The notes under the pieces: generated by a model
What the model saw: the letters and a program-made list of their open reading frames with translations, nothing else
Told to the model about the DNA's origin: nothing
Databases searched by the model: none
In this document: piece by piece, positions 44,474-52,875 of the stretch
How positions within the stretch are numbered: position 1 is the stretch's first letter
How the letters are laid out: the number at the start of each line of letters is the position of its first letter
Translations under genes and position numbers: made by a program
Origin: Nakamurella antarctica
GTDB taxonomy: Bacteria; Actinomycetota; Actinomycetes; Mycobacteriales; Nakamurellaceae
Direction of reading: 5' to 3'
Length of the DNA stretch: 64,000 bases
NCBI RefSeq assembly: GCF_003860405.1
Contig: NZ_CP034170.1
Coordinates: 496,001 to 560,000 of the forward strand

Positions 44474-45091
44474 GTGTTAACGGTGACCACCACGCAGGAC
44501 CACCGAACCCTGGTAGACGTCATAGGTGCTTCGCATGCTGGTTTGACGCCTGCAGTCGTGGACTTCCTCGCCGAAATCGACGCCACCGACCAAACCGACC
44601 GCGACTACGCCACGGACCTCTGCAGTCAGGTCGTGGATTTGGTCAAGACCATCAACGTCACCAAGGCCAAGGCCCTGAACGCGCAAGACTCGGACCACTC
44701 CGACTACGTGCTGCTCGTAACCCTCGTGAAAGAGGGTCCGCGCAGGGCCAGTGATTTGGCTGGGCACGCGTGCGTCGATCCGTCGACAGTGTCGCGTCAA
44801 GTCGCCTCATTGGTGAAGGCCGGATGGGTGGAGCGTCAGGCGGACCCGGATGACGGGCGCGCCTCAATTTTGGTGCCGACAGCAGCAGGGGCAGCCCGGG
44901 TGGAGAACAACATCCGGCTGCGCGGAATGGTGATGGCGCCCGTCATTTCAGGATGGTCCCACGCCGAACGCGACACTTTTGCCCGACTCCTCAGCGAATT
45001 CATCGACGGAGTGACCGGCAATTTCGACATTGTTAAAGAAACCGTGGCCCTGCTCGTTGAGTCAGGTCACACAGCAGGGAGAAACGAATGA
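44474..45091 (+). CDS. MarR-family regulator of the adjacent exporter
   Basis: 205 residues from a GTG at 44474 with GAGAGGCG upstream. YVLLVTLVKEGPRRASDLAG and HACVDPSTVSRQVASLVKAG form the HTH, with WVERQADPDDGRASILVPTAAG as wing. It is translationally coupled (ATGA overlap) to the MFS gene, so it very probably controls that exporter. The N-terminal 45 residues before the first helix are longer than usual. Confidence 0.86.
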   Translation: MLTVTTTQDHRTLVDVIGASHAGLTPAVVDFLAEIDATDQTDRDYATDLCSQVVDLVKTINVTKAKALNAQDSDHSDYVLLVTLVKEGPRRASDLAGHACVDPSTVSRQVASLVKAGWVERQADPDDGRASILVPTAAGAARVENNIRLRGMVMAPVISGWSHAERDTFARLLSEFIDGVTGNFDIVKETVALLVESGHTAGRNE

Positions 45092-46854
45092 AGGCAACAA
45101 CTCCAGACGTGGCGGCATCGCCGACAGGTCTGACACACAAGCAGATTCTGACGATACTTGGCGGGCTGCTGGCGGGCGTTCTGCTCGCAGCGCTCGATCA
45201 GACCATCGTCGCCACGTCCATCCGCACCATTGCTGATGATCTGGGCAATCTCTCGGGCCAGGCCTGGGCAACCACCGCCTACCTCATCACCTCCACCATC
45301 ACGACCCCGCTGTACGGCAAGTTGTCGGACATCTACGGTCGGCGCCCGTTGTTCCTGGCCGCCATCAGCATCTTCGTGCTGGGTTCAATCGCGAGTGGTT
45401 TCGCCACTTCCATGGATCAACTCGCAGTCTTCCGTGGGGTCCAAGGTGTGGGCGCCGGCGGGCTGATGTCGCTCGCCTTGGCGATCCTCGCCGACATTGT
45501 TTCCCCACGCGAGCGAGCCCGCTACCAGGGCTACTTCCTGGCGGTCTTCGGCACGTCTTCGGTACTGGGCCCGATTGTCGGTGGCTTCTTCGCTGGCGCC
45601 AACTCCATCTTCGGTATCACCGGATGGCGCTGGGTCTTCCTCATCAACGTCCCGATCGGGATCATCGCGCTCGTGGTCGTGATGAAGGTCCTGCACATTC
45701 CGCATACCCGTCGCAATCACCGCATCGACTGGTACGGCGCCGCAGCACTGGTGATCGGAATGGTGCCACTTCTGCTGGTTGCCGAAGAAGGTAACAAGTG
45801 GGGCTGGACCTCGGTCGCCACGCTGTCGATGATCGCCCTCGGAATCGCCGGAATCGCCGCATTCGTCGTCATCGAAATGAAGATGGGCGATGACGCGCTG
45901 ATCCCTACGCGTTTGTTTAAGAACGGCAGCTTCAGCCTTGCCCTGGTGATCAACCTGGCAATTGGCCTCGCGATGTTCGGCGCGCTGGCGTGTCTGCCGC
46001 TGTACCTACAGCTAGTAAAGGGCGCGACGCCGACTGAGTCGGGTCTGTGGCTCCTCCCGTTGATGCTCGGACTGATGGGCGGCTCCCTCGGTTCTGGTAT
46101 CGCCACCTCCAAGACCGGCCGGTACAAGATCTTCCCGCTGGCCGGAACAGCAATCTTGGTCGGCGCCTTCGCGCTCATCTTGACGCTGACCCCGACCACC
46201 CCGTTCCCGATGCTCGCGCTGATGTTCTTCCTCGTCGGTCTCGGCCTTGGCCTGAACATGCAGACCATGGTGATGGCCGTGCAGAACGTCGTTCCTGCAA
46301 GGGATATCGGGGTTGCCACCTCGTCGGCCACATTCTTCCGTGGCACTGGCGGAACCATCGGTACCGCTGTATTCCTATCGCTGTTGTTCAACGGTTTGCC
46401 GGAAAACGTGGCCACCAAGGTGGCTGCTGCGTCGAAGACCCCTGAGTTCCAGGCCGCGCTGGCAGCCTCGGGTGAAACGCCGGCCGAGTATGGGGCAAAG
46501 CTCGCGAACTTGGGTAACGATTCCCAGTTCCTGAACACCCTGGATCCCACCCTCGCCCAGCCGATCAAGGACGGGTTTGTGCAGTCCACCCACATCGTTT
46601 ACATCCTTGCCGGATGCGTGGCTGTGCTGGCCTTCCTGCTTGTACTGAAGATGAAAGAAGTTCCGCTGCGCACCAAGTCCGCGCTGCAGGAACGGCAAGA
46701 AGAGGAAGCAGCCTCCGCTGCAGAAGCTGCCGCTGGCGCTGTGGCGCTCGGTGGCGAGCTGGCCATGGACAACTCAGACGCCGTTGCCGAATCCGACAGG
46801 GTGCGCGCTGGCTCTGTAGGTGTCATGACAAAGTTGGATAAGAACGAGCTTTAG
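45088..46854 (+). CDS. MFS drug exporter of the DHA2 (14-helix) family
   Basis: 588 residues. LLAALDQTIVATSIRTIADD (motif D1 with Asp), LYGKLSDIYGRRPLFL (motif A), FRGVQGVGAGGLMSLALAI (motif B) and VLGPIVGGFFAG (motif C) are all present, and the 14-helix pattern fits the EmrB/QacA group. Proton-driven efflux of cationic or amphiphilic drugs is the likely job. The C-terminal 60 residues are Glu/Ala-rich and cytoplasmic. It is co-transcribed with the MarR gene and closed by a strong terminator. Confidence 0.92.
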   Translation: MKATTPDVAASPTGLTHKQILTILGGLLAGVLLAALDQTIVATSIRTIADDLGNLSGQAWATTAYLITSTITTPLYGKLSDIYGRRPLFLAAISIFVLGSIASGFATSMDQLAVFRGVQGVGAGGLMSLALAILADIVSPRERARYQGYFLAVFGTSSVLGPIVGGFFAGANSIFGITGWRWVFLINVPIGIIALVVVMKVLHIPHTRRNHRIDWYGAAALVIGMVPLLLVAEEGNKWGWTSVATLSMIALGIAGIAAFVVIEMKMGDDALIPTRLFKNGSFSLALVINLAIGLAMFGALACLPLYLQLVKGATPTESGLWLLPLMLGLMGGSLGSGIATSKTGRYKIFPLAGTAILVGAFALILTLTPTTPFPMLALMFFLVGLGLGLNMQTMVMAVQNVVPARDIGVATSSATFFRGTGGTIGTAVFLSLLFNGLPENVATKVAAASKTPEFQAALAASGETPAEYGAKLANLGNDSQFLNTLDPTLAQPIKDGFVQSTHIVYILAGCVAVLAFLLVLKMKEVPLRTKSALQERQEEEAASAAEAAAGAVALGGELAMDNSDAVAESDRVRAGSVGVMTKLDKNEL

Positions 46855-46867
46855 CGTTCCCACGCCC

Positions 46868-46906
46868 AAGCTGCCCCTGTGCCGAGGTCTGGTGCGGGGG
46901 CAGCTT
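46868..46906 (+). terminator. Terminator of the MarR-MFS operon
   Basis: AAGCTGCCCC (46868-46877) and GGGGCAGCTT (46897-46906) pair perfectly, and TGATTTC follows 14 bp past the MFS stop region. Confidence 0.8.
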
Positions 46907-47042
46907 TGATTTCACAGTGAATTAGACGGTCCTCACCTGCACCGATGGTACTGATTTGAGAACTGGTGCCCCCCTGCCATATAGTTGCAAAGCTGCCAAC
47001 GAAGTGCGTGTTGGGGGCGGATTTAAAGATGCAGATCGCCCA

Positions 47043-47115
47043 GCCCCCATCGTCTAGTGGCCTAGGACGTCGCCCTTTCACGGCGGTAACACGGGTTCGA
47101 ATCCCGTTGGGGGTA
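47043..47115 (+). tRNA. tRNA-Glu (TTC)
   Basis: Acceptor GCCCCCA/TGGGGGT, anticodon arm CGCCC-TTTCAC-GGCGG with anticodon TTC (loop CTTTCAC), T arm ACGGG-TTCGAAT-CCCGT. CCA is not encoded. Confidence 0.95.
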
Positions 47116-47139
47116 CGCAGTAAAGTAGTGCAGCGGATC

Positions 47140-47186
47140 GGTAGTACAGCAGTGTTTGGTAGTTCAGCAGTGTTTGGTAGTACAGC
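47140..47186. repeat. 18-bp repeats between tRNA-Glu and tRNA-Asp
   Basis: GGTAGTACAGCAGTGTTT is followed by a copy with one change and a partial third copy. It fills the short spacer between the two tRNAs. Confidence 0.65.
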
Positions 47187-47188
47187 AA

Positions 47189-47265
47189 GGCCCTGTAGCG
47201 CAGTTGGTTAGCGCGCCGCCCTGTCACGGCGGAGGTCGCGGGTTCGAGTCCCGTCAGGGTCGCCA
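47189..47265 (+). tRNA. tRNA-Asp (GTC)
   Basis: Acceptor GGCCCTG/CAGGGTC, D arm GCGC-...-GCGC, anticodon arm CGCCC-TGTCAC-GGCGG with anticodon GTC, T arm GCGGG-TTCGAGT-CCCGT, GCCA with CCA encoded. Confidence 0.96.
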
Positions 47266-47271
47266 AACAGG

Positions 47272-47299
47272 GGCCGGGTTCAGGTAACTGAACCCGGCC
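47272..47299 (+). terminator. Terminator between tRNA-Asp and tRNA-Phe
   Basis: GGCCGGGTTCAG and CTGAACCCGGCC pair perfectly over 12 bp around GTAA, followed by TCTTGTTT. Confidence 0.78.
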
Positions 47300-47309
47300 T
47301 CTTGTTTGA

Positions 47310-47383
47310 GGCCAGGTAGCTCAGTCGGTACGAGCGTCCGCCTGAAAAGTGGAAGGTCGCCGGTTCGATCCCGGCCCTGGCCA
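47310..47383 (+). tRNA. tRNA-Phe (GAA), the integration target
   Basis: Acceptor GGCCAGG/CCTGGCC, D arm GCTC-AGTCGGTAC-GAGC, anticodon arm TCCGC-CTGAAAA-GTGGA with anticodon GAA, T arm GCCGG-TTCGATC-CCGGC. CCA is not encoded. Its 3' 44 bases recur at 63223-63266 as part of a 57-bp direct repeat. A hairpin CCCCCG...CGGGGG then TTTT closes the gene at about 47390-47421. Confidence 0.95.
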
Positions 47384-47686
47384 CACATTCCCCCGAACGG
47401 CTCCGGCCGCGCGGGGGTTTTGTGTATCCGGACTGCTTGCGAATCTGCCCCCAAGGCCGTCAAACAAGTCGGTCACTGGAACCTGGAGCACCTGAGACAG
47501 GGCAGCGACCTCCCTTGCTTTCCACGGAGCTTCGCCTGAGAGCTTCCTATAGAACTGCGCGACGCTCACCCCAATCTCGCGTGCGACGCTTTCGCGCTTG
47601 CCGCCGCGGCCCGCGATGAGCGCATTTACAGCTGCCGATATCAGGGCGTCGGTTTCGTCAAAATCGATCTCGTATGCGCTGGTCAT
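47321..47686 (-). CDS. Xre/Cro-type HTH regulator whose 3' end lies inside tRNA-Phe
   Basis: 121 residues. GKRESVAREIGVSVAQFYRK and GEAPWKAREVAALSQVLQVP form a Cro/C1-type HTH, ending in VTDLFDGLGGRFASS. After about residue 90 the protein is encoded by the antisense of the att core and tRNA (WPGPGSNRRPSTFQADARTD), and its stop is 19 bp outside the element. The tail thus depends on the integration site. It is divergent from the small HTH gene at 47768, as in a phage-type switch, and may hold the element silent. A related 3' end lies at 63213-63344. Confidence 0.7.
   Translation of the reverse strand: MTSAYEIDFDETDALISAAVNALIAGRGGKRESVAREIGVSVAQFYRKLSGEAPWKAREVAALSQVLQVPVTDLFDGLGGRFASSPDTQNPRAAGAVRGNVWPGPGSNRRPSTFQADARTD
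47340..47396. repeat. Left attachment-site copy (57 bp)
   Basis: Starts GCCTGAAAAGTGGAAGGTCG and ends CATTCCCCCGA; identical to 63223-63279. It spans the anticodon loop and 3' end of tRNA-Phe plus 13 bp. Confidence 0.85.
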
Positions 47687-47767
47687 CGCTCGATTATGAG
47701 GGTCAAATACTCATTTAGCCAGTTTGACGCGCGTTTGTGTTTGTTTTTTCGTGAAAACAAGAACATC

Positions 47768-48076
47768 ATGACTTTCATGAGAAGAAACAGAACGGCGAAG
47801 TACTTACTCGCTGACCTCCTTCTGGAGCGCGAAGGCGGCCTTCTGCGATTTGTCGCAGCGCGTCGAGTCCGGATACGGCCCGTCAGCTGGAGCGCGATCG
47901 CTACAGAAATTGAGAGCAAGTCGGGCGGCCGAATCAAGTTCACGGGCCAGTCCCTGCAATCGTGGTTCACCGATGCCGACCTGCAAGGCGGGATTGAAGC
48001 GACGAACGAACCGGCTTTGTTACAGCCCGGTGGAGAATTGGCCGCCGCCGCCGAATCTGCGCGGGTCGCGTCATGA
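47768..48076 (+). CDS. Small phage-like HTH protein
   Basis: 102 residues from the ATG at 47768; a start at 47696 adds residues with no family look. TAKYLLADLLLEREGGLLRF, then VAARRVRIRPVSWSAIATEI and TGQSLQSWFTDADLQGGI read as a helical DNA-binding module (helix, Trp-Ser-Ile turn helix, recognition helix with SLQSWF), seen in small proteins of actinophages. It heads three genes joined by ATGA overlaps, so it may activate or start that operon. Confidence 0.6.
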   Translation: MTFMRRNRTAKYLLADLLLEREGGLLRFVAARRVRIRPVSWSAIATEIESKSGGRIKFTGQSLQSWFTDADLQGGIEATNEPALLQPGGELAAAAESARVAS

Positions 48077-49029
48077 CAACTCTGGAAACGGCAGGACCCC
48101 GCGCGCTGTCTACTTGGAGGCAGGAAGCTCGCGGGGTCCTTGTCGGATATCAGCACGAAGCTGATTCGGCTACTACACCGTCCCACGGAACAAGCCTGTG
48201 GGGCATCGTCCCGTCGGGTGACACGCTCATGGACCTTTTGGAGCGGGTGCGTTCGCACCATCGTGGTTGGGATAGCGCCGCTGGCGTCGAGGTACTTGCT
48301 TTAGTGCGTTCTCGTGTCCGTCGTGCCGAAACCCAGTGGATACACACGGCAGGCGATTTGGGTGAGGCTTCGGTTTCCGAGGTCTGGGAGGAGCTAGACC
48401 GCTGGGTGCGGTCCGGTGCGGATACTGACCCCGGCCCGATTCTGACCGCTCAGGCTAGGAAGAAAACAGCTGCGCACGCGGCTGCGGCGCAGACAGGCAT
48501 GGGGTCGTCTCGAACCAAGGGGCTGGTGGCTCTCGCGAAGGAACGGGCGATCATGCTCACCGAACTTTCTGCCGCTGACCAACTCTGCGAGCGTGACCTG
48601 ACACCTACTGAGCACCTGGGTTGTCCCCTTTGGATGCAGACAGTGACCTTGATGCTGACAAAAGCGGGTTGGAATTGGCCAATTTTGCCCGATGATGCGC
48701 TCATCGCCGCAGTGGAGCAGGCCGTTTACGGCCACCGACGCGCTCGGTCATCCCTTGTTCGTCACGGGACTGGGTTGCCAGCGGGTGTGTGGTCGGCGCT
48801 GGAACTTCTGGTGGATGGATCCGCGCCGTCGTGCCGAATCCAGACAGCTTGGGTGCCGCCAATTCAGACTTTCGCGATTGCCGGGGTGGACGCGGTGAGT
48901 TCGTGCCGCGAGGTTCGGCGTTTGGTCGCTGCCGCTGTGGCTGGTGCGCCCTCGCGAACGGGCAAGGACTGGCGCAAACCAGTCGTGGGCAGTGTTTCTT
49001 CTTCGACTGATCAGGGGGTCGCATCATGA
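48073..49029 (+). CDS. Unrecognised element protein (318 residues)
   Basis: ATG overlapping the previous stop and TGA overlapping the next start, so part of a tightly coupled three-gene set. Mainly helical and soluble: TLMDLLERVRSHHRGWDSAA, RRAETQWIHTAGDL, VSEVWEELDRWVRSG, an Ala-rich middle and a C-terminal VSSCREVRRLVAAAVAGAPS. No signal, membrane helix or known catalytic motif is visible. The operon position suggests an early element function such as replication, stability or regulation, but I cannot assign one. Confidence 0.68.
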   Translation: MTTLETAGPRALSTWRQEARGVLVGYQHEADSATTPSHGTSLWGIVPSGDTLMDLLERVRSHHRGWDSAAGVEVLALVRSRVRRAETQWIHTAGDLGEASVSEVWEELDRWVRSGADTDPGPILTAQARKKTAAHAAAAQTGMGSSRTKGLVALAKERAIMLTELSAADQLCERDLTPTEHLGCPLWMQTVTLMLTKAGWNWPILPDDALIAAVEQAVYGHRRARSSLVRHGTGLPAGVWSALELLVDGSAPSCRIQTAWVPPIQTFAIAGVDAVSSCREVRRLVAAAVAGAPSRTGKDWRKPVVGSVSSSTDQGVAS

Positions 49030-50159
49030 CCATTCAATCCATGTCCAGCACGCCGGGCGATCCGATCCTGCGGGTCGCCGCGCAACTGGAATACCCGGAC
49101 GGCACTACTCGAACGATCACCGCCAGTAGCGAGCGGCAGGCCGCTTTGGCCGAGAAAGTTGAGGGCAGTGCGTTCACATTGGCTGAGGCCGCACAATTGA
49201 CCGGCCGTATTCAGCAGGGAATGGACCACGTACAGGCCCTCGTGGTCGAGGGCTTCACGGGTCGCATCTGGATCGCCCTCGGGTTGGGAACGTGGGATGC
49301 ATGGGCCGACAAGTTCTTCGGGAACCGCCCCATGCTGGCGTTCTCCCGCGAGGAACGCCCCGCCCTGGTGTCCACCTTGAGCCAGGCCGGACTATCGACC
49401 CGCGCAATCGGAGCCGCGATTGGCACGGACCAGAGAACTGTGCGTAGAGACCTCGATTCAACTGCGGCAAATGCCGCAGTTGACACCACTGGTCACGGCG
49501 TTGAGGCACGTGACAAGATCGCAGGCACTAACGGGAAGGACTACAACCGGCCCACACCGAAACCTAAACCAGAATTCCCGCAGTGCCAGGTGTGTGGGGA
49601 GTTAAACGAACGTTGCCACGGCGGTTCCACCTGCACCCAGTGGCAGGACTACTTGGATAACAAGCGGAAGACTGTTCCCCCTGGCCCTCCGATGCCGCCG
49701 TTACCGCGCAATGCGCCGCATGTCCCGAATGTGCTGGGACACAACACGATCTATTCCAACGGCAAGGGACTGAGTAGCACTGCTGATTTCGAGGAAGACG
49801 TGCTGGAGCCCGATGAGGAATCTGAACCGCTCGCGGATGCGGTCTCGTGCTCATCGTTGTCGGCTCAAGAAGCTGATGACGCCGAGATTATCGCTGAGGG
49901 CCGTTCACGCTTTCAAACCACACTGAAGCGCTTACAAGCGGTCCTCACCGACGGACTCGGCGTGACGCTCCAGTTATCCAGGGACATTCAGGTCCTCGCT
50001 GATGAAGCGACGGTATCGGGCATGTTTCCCCTCGACGCTGACCTGATGCAAGGGCTCCAGGATCGACGCGAAGAGCTGGCCCTTTTTAACGCTGAACTGC
50101 CAGTGGCCCTATGCCGCTTGGACGCAGCACAGCTTCAAGGCCAGGGGGGCAACGGATGA
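49026..50159 (+). CDS. HTH protein with Cys cluster, element maintenance or regulation
   Basis: 377 residues. The N-terminal part has FTLAEAAQLTGRIQQGMDHV and WIALGLGTWDAWADKFFG, then FSREERPALVSTLSQAGLST and RAIGAAIGTDQRTVRRDL, a classic ParB/Spo0J-like or phage HTH. A Pro-rich hinge contains CQVCGELNERCHGGSTC, four Cys that could bind zinc. The C-terminal third is acidic then helical (LDADLMQGLQDRREELALF). Proteins of this layout are common on actinobacterial phages and integrative elements; I infer DNA binding at element sites. ATGA overlap with the preceding gene. Confidence 0.72.
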   Translation: MTIQSMSSTPGDPILRVAAQLEYPDGTTRTITASSERQAALAEKVEGSAFTLAEAAQLTGRIQQGMDHVQALVVEGFTGRIWIALGLGTWDAWADKFFGNRPMLAFSREERPALVSTLSQAGLSTRAIGAAIGTDQRTVRRDLDSTAANAAVDTTGHGVEARDKIAGTNGKDYNRPTPKPKPEFPQCQVCGELNERCHGGSTCTQWQDYLDNKRKTVPPGPPMPPLPRNAPHVPNVLGHNTIYSNGKGLSSTADFEEDVLEPDEESEPLADAVSCSSLSAQEADDAEIIAEGRSRFQTTLKRLQAVLTDGLGVTLQLSRDIQVLADEATVSGMFPLDADLMQGLQDRREELALFNAELPVALCRLDAAQLQGQGGNG

Positions 50160-50178
50160 CCGGCAGTGACTTTCCCAC

Positions 50179-50484
50179 GACCTGGAGATTCGCACCATGA
50201 TCTGCTCCACTAACGCCATCGAATCGCTCAACGCACGGTACCGGCGCGCAGTCCGAGCAAGGGGTCATTTCCCGACCGAGCAAGCCGCCTTAAAGTGCCT
50301 ATACCTCGTCACCCGTAGTCTCGATCCCACCGGACGCGGCCGCACCCGATGGACCATCAGGTGGAAACCCGCGTTCAACGCATTCGCGATCACCTTCGCC
50401 GACCGCTGGCCAGCACCAGAAACCTACTCACCAAAAATGCTGGAAACACCGTTAACGAGACAGTCCCACCGATATGGTTCATGA
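50179..50484 (+). pseudogene. C-terminal remnant of an IS256 (mutator) family transposase
   Basis: The frame reads DLEIRTMICSTNAIESLNAR, RYRRAVRARGHFPTEQAALK and CLYLVTRSLDPTGRGRTRWT, a well-known stretch near the end of IS256-family transposases (TNAIESLN..R). The N-terminal three quarters, including the catalytic Asp residues, are absent. An insertion sequence once sat here and was mostly deleted. Confidence 0.86.
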
Positions 50485-50506
50485 AGCTAATGTGCAGCAG
50501 TTGGTA

Positions 50507-51268
50507 CTAAGAATTAGGCTGCTTACTTTTGGCCGCTCGATTCAGTGCGACCGCTTCGTCGAGCGTTCGGTATGGTCCCTCCCAGATGAAGGCTGTAGCC
50601 GGGATCTTCACGCCTGTTGACACTTCCGTCCACTCATATCCTGGGGGGCTGTTTTCGTCGCCGTAGCGAGAATGGATTAGGTACCCGGTCTTTGCGTCGA
50701 TGACATAGATGGGGCCGGGCCGACGGTCGTGAGAGCTTCGTGGCAAGGTGTACTCCCAAGCAGCTCGGCCGTTGACATCCGTTGCACGGATGGGACCGAG
50801 AGGCTGTAGAGGTCCTCCTTGTCCGATGTGGTCGGGGCGTGGGGGCAGCCCAAAGTAGCTTGGTCTACTGGATTGTGGTTTACAAACGCTGCGAATGGCA
50901 GTGAGTTCCTTTTCGTCTATGAAGGCAAAATCTGTTTTCTCGTGGTGAAACTGCCACCGGAACTGACCGTCAGAAACATCCATTGGTCGTCCATCTAGAT
51001 GTTCGTGACGAAACTTCTCCCCCTGACGCCACATGTTGGAGCGGTCTTCTATAAGTTTGCTCGCCGGTTGGTCTGCCGCGTTCTCCGAATCAGCATTCGG
51101 TCCGTAGATCAATGAGTTGGGATCTGGATAGAGGTAGCGGACAGTGACGCTTCCGAAGAAGGTCTGATGAGATTCCTCGATCTTGGGAGCGAGCAGTAGG
51201 TCGAGCTCTCGGACCGTCAATGTTTGTGATGTTGTCAATTTCACTCCGGTAGTTGCGACAGGATCCAC
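50507..51268 (-). CDS. Unrecognised beta-rich protein
   Basis: 253 residues from a GTG at 51268. TVRELDLLLAPKIEESHQTF, SVTVRYLYPDPNSLIYGPNA, a RHEHLDGRPMDVSDGQFRWQ strand pair and AAWEYTLPRSSHDRRPGPIY, VIDAKTGYLIHSRYGDENSP suggest a LolA-like or other beta-sheet fold, but no signal peptide is seen and the similarity is impressionistic. It begins next to the IS remnant and reads away from the unannotated stretch. Function unknown. Confidence 0.6.
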   Translation of the reverse strand: MDPVATTGVKLTTSQTLTVRELDLLLAPKIEESHQTFFGSVTVRYLYPDPNSLIYGPNADSENAADQPASKLIEDRSNMWRQGEKFRHEHLDGRPMDVSDGQFRWQFHHEKTDFAFIDEKELTAIRSVCKPQSSRPSYFGLPPRPDHIGQGGPLQPLGPIRATDVNGRAAWEYTLPRSSHDRRPGPIYVIDAKTGYLIHSRYGDENSPPGYEWTEVSTGVKIPATAFIWEGPYRTLDEAVALNRAAKSKQPNS

Positions 51269-52102
51269 AGGCGGTGCGAATTAAGATACAGGCCTGGAAT
51301 TCATAGGTGGTTGACCGAACGCGTCATGACTTCAGGCTGGCTAGATCAAGTTCTTGCATCAAGTCCACTGATTCGTTGCTCTGCCGTTGGTATACGCCGT
51401 CACAATCGAGTTGGCTAGTGGAGGTCGACCAGGAAGATACACCACTTCGGCTATAATCCCTCCGACCTCTAATTGGCGCTTTCGATTAGGTGAGTTGGCG
51501 GGCAGATCTTCTCCGTACTTAACTACGTCTGCAATACAGAGAAGCGCAACTCTGCGTTCGTGGGTAATCGATCCCGACTAGACGACCTTGAATTCATGTG
51601 CTGATTGTGGTCATGATCAGGCTCTGAATTCCTCTGTTGAGGAGTCTCCAGACCCACCGGGGATCCAAATCGGGAAGTTGCAGCGAGCTAGGACTACGGT
51701 GGTGACATTTTCGGAGAGCAGGTGCTTGTCCAGGGGCGATAGAATGCTTCCAACCACGCTTTTCGTGTAGCCCACTGGTGTTCGGCAAGCTGCGGGCCTC
51801 CACGTCCTCCGGATTAGTGGTGGTGGGCCTTTGCCTTACCTACCAATTGTTTTGGTTTGGAACGCGGAGGCGTTCATTGGCCAAAGGCGCGTGAGCGCTC
51901 ACCCAGCGCGGTGTCGATTTGGAGGGTAGGCCGTAGGCGGGAAAGTCGGCCCGGATGGGTGGGTGCGGAAGCGGCGACGCCGATAGCCTGGAGTGGGCCA
52001 AACCAAATAATTGACTGGGTTGCTGTGTGCCGCAGGCACTTCGGATGAAACTAGATTTGGCAGTGCTGCCGGCCTTTTCGGCAGTGTGGTGATGGAGCCG
52101 CT
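51269..52102. other. 834 bp with no supportable gene
   Basis: Several short frames have no protein character. One structure stands out: CAATTGTTTTGGTTTGG (about 51843-51859) and CCAAACCAAATAATTG (about 51998-52013) form an imperfect inverted repeat around 140 bp, like the ends of a tiny miniature element. Confidence 0.5.
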
Positions 52103-52243
52103 TTACCGGTTGTTGGCTGTCGGTGCGTCGAGATGGCGGTAGATGGTGGGTCGGGTGACGCCGAACTCGACGGCGATCTGAGCGACGGTGTATTTGTCGC
52201 GGCCGGTCTCATCGGCTTCTTCGTACATCTGGCGCGGCAGCCG
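52103..52243 (-). pseudogene. C-terminal remnant of a serine recombinase (resolvase/invertase)
   Basis: RLPRQMYEEADETGRDKYTV, AQIAVEFGVTRPTIYRHLDA then a stop is the HTH tail of Hin-type recombinases. Upstream sequence in this frame is unrelated, so the catalytic Ser domain is gone. It shows that a recombinase gene was present on this element or an insertion within it. Confidence 0.7.
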
Positions 52244-52339
52244 CACCGGCGAGAGCGTGCAACGGGATGATTTGGTTTCCATCATTGACACCAACACCGT
52301 CCAACTGCTCCAAGAACATTCGTCGGGCTGGCTCAGCAC

Positions 52340-52695
52340 CTACGAGAGCCAAGGCCCAGCCACGTCAGCCCCTACAGCCACCAGACGCTAAATGGTCAGC
52401 AGCAATTGATACTGCGGCCGATCGGTTTGGGGTTTACTTCGTTGCCGGAGATATTGCTCGATTGCGACCGCGGGCAGCCGTCGCGGTATTTGGAGACCCT
52501 AGAAACATGATGCGTATGCTCCTGCCCACATCGAAGGTGATCCTGCGCAGCTGCGTCAGAACCTAAGGCAGGCAGGGCAGATGGGAGATGCGTGACGGTG
52601 TCTCGCGGACTGGTCGGACTTGAATACAGCTGCATGTTGGGTGGCCTTCGGAAGTGACATCTCGACGATCGCCTCGGCTAATCCGGGTCGCAGCG
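52340..52695. other. 356 bp without a supportable gene
   Basis: No frame with family character. Near the end, 52689-52721, GGGGCAGCGAT is repeated three times as an 11-bp unit, just at the start of the small frame before the sigma factor. Confidence 0.45.
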
Positions 52696-52875
52696 ATGGG
52701 GCAGCGATGGGGCAGCGATTGGGTATTGGACATCGGATATGCCTTAGAGGGCAAGATGTCATCACGGGTAGTGCTCCGCCAGGTAAGTCCCACTCGATTG
52801 ATGCCGAACTTTCGCCTGGAATACCGCAACGCTGATGAAGTAGCGGCCATTGACTTGATATGGACCACGGTGTGA
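52696..52875 (+). CDS. Possible small protein coupled to the sigma factor gene
   Basis: 59 residues beginning MGQRWGSDWVLDIGYALEGK and ending DEVAAIDLIWTTV. The only support is context: its TGA overlaps the GTG at 52872 that is the best start for the sigma factor gene (GTGA), suggesting coupling. Its first codons lie in an 11-bp repeat. It could equally be chance. Confidence 0.33.
   Translation: MGQRWGSDWVLDIGYALEGKMSSRVVLRQVSPTRLMPNFRLEYRNADEVAAIDLIWTTV

Noticed and set aside
47254-47463. Small protein with GQGRDRTGDLPLF
   Set aside because: Antisense of tRNA-Asp/tRNA-Phe, a well-known false gene type. The frames at 42025-42330 and 63158-63346 are the same kind.
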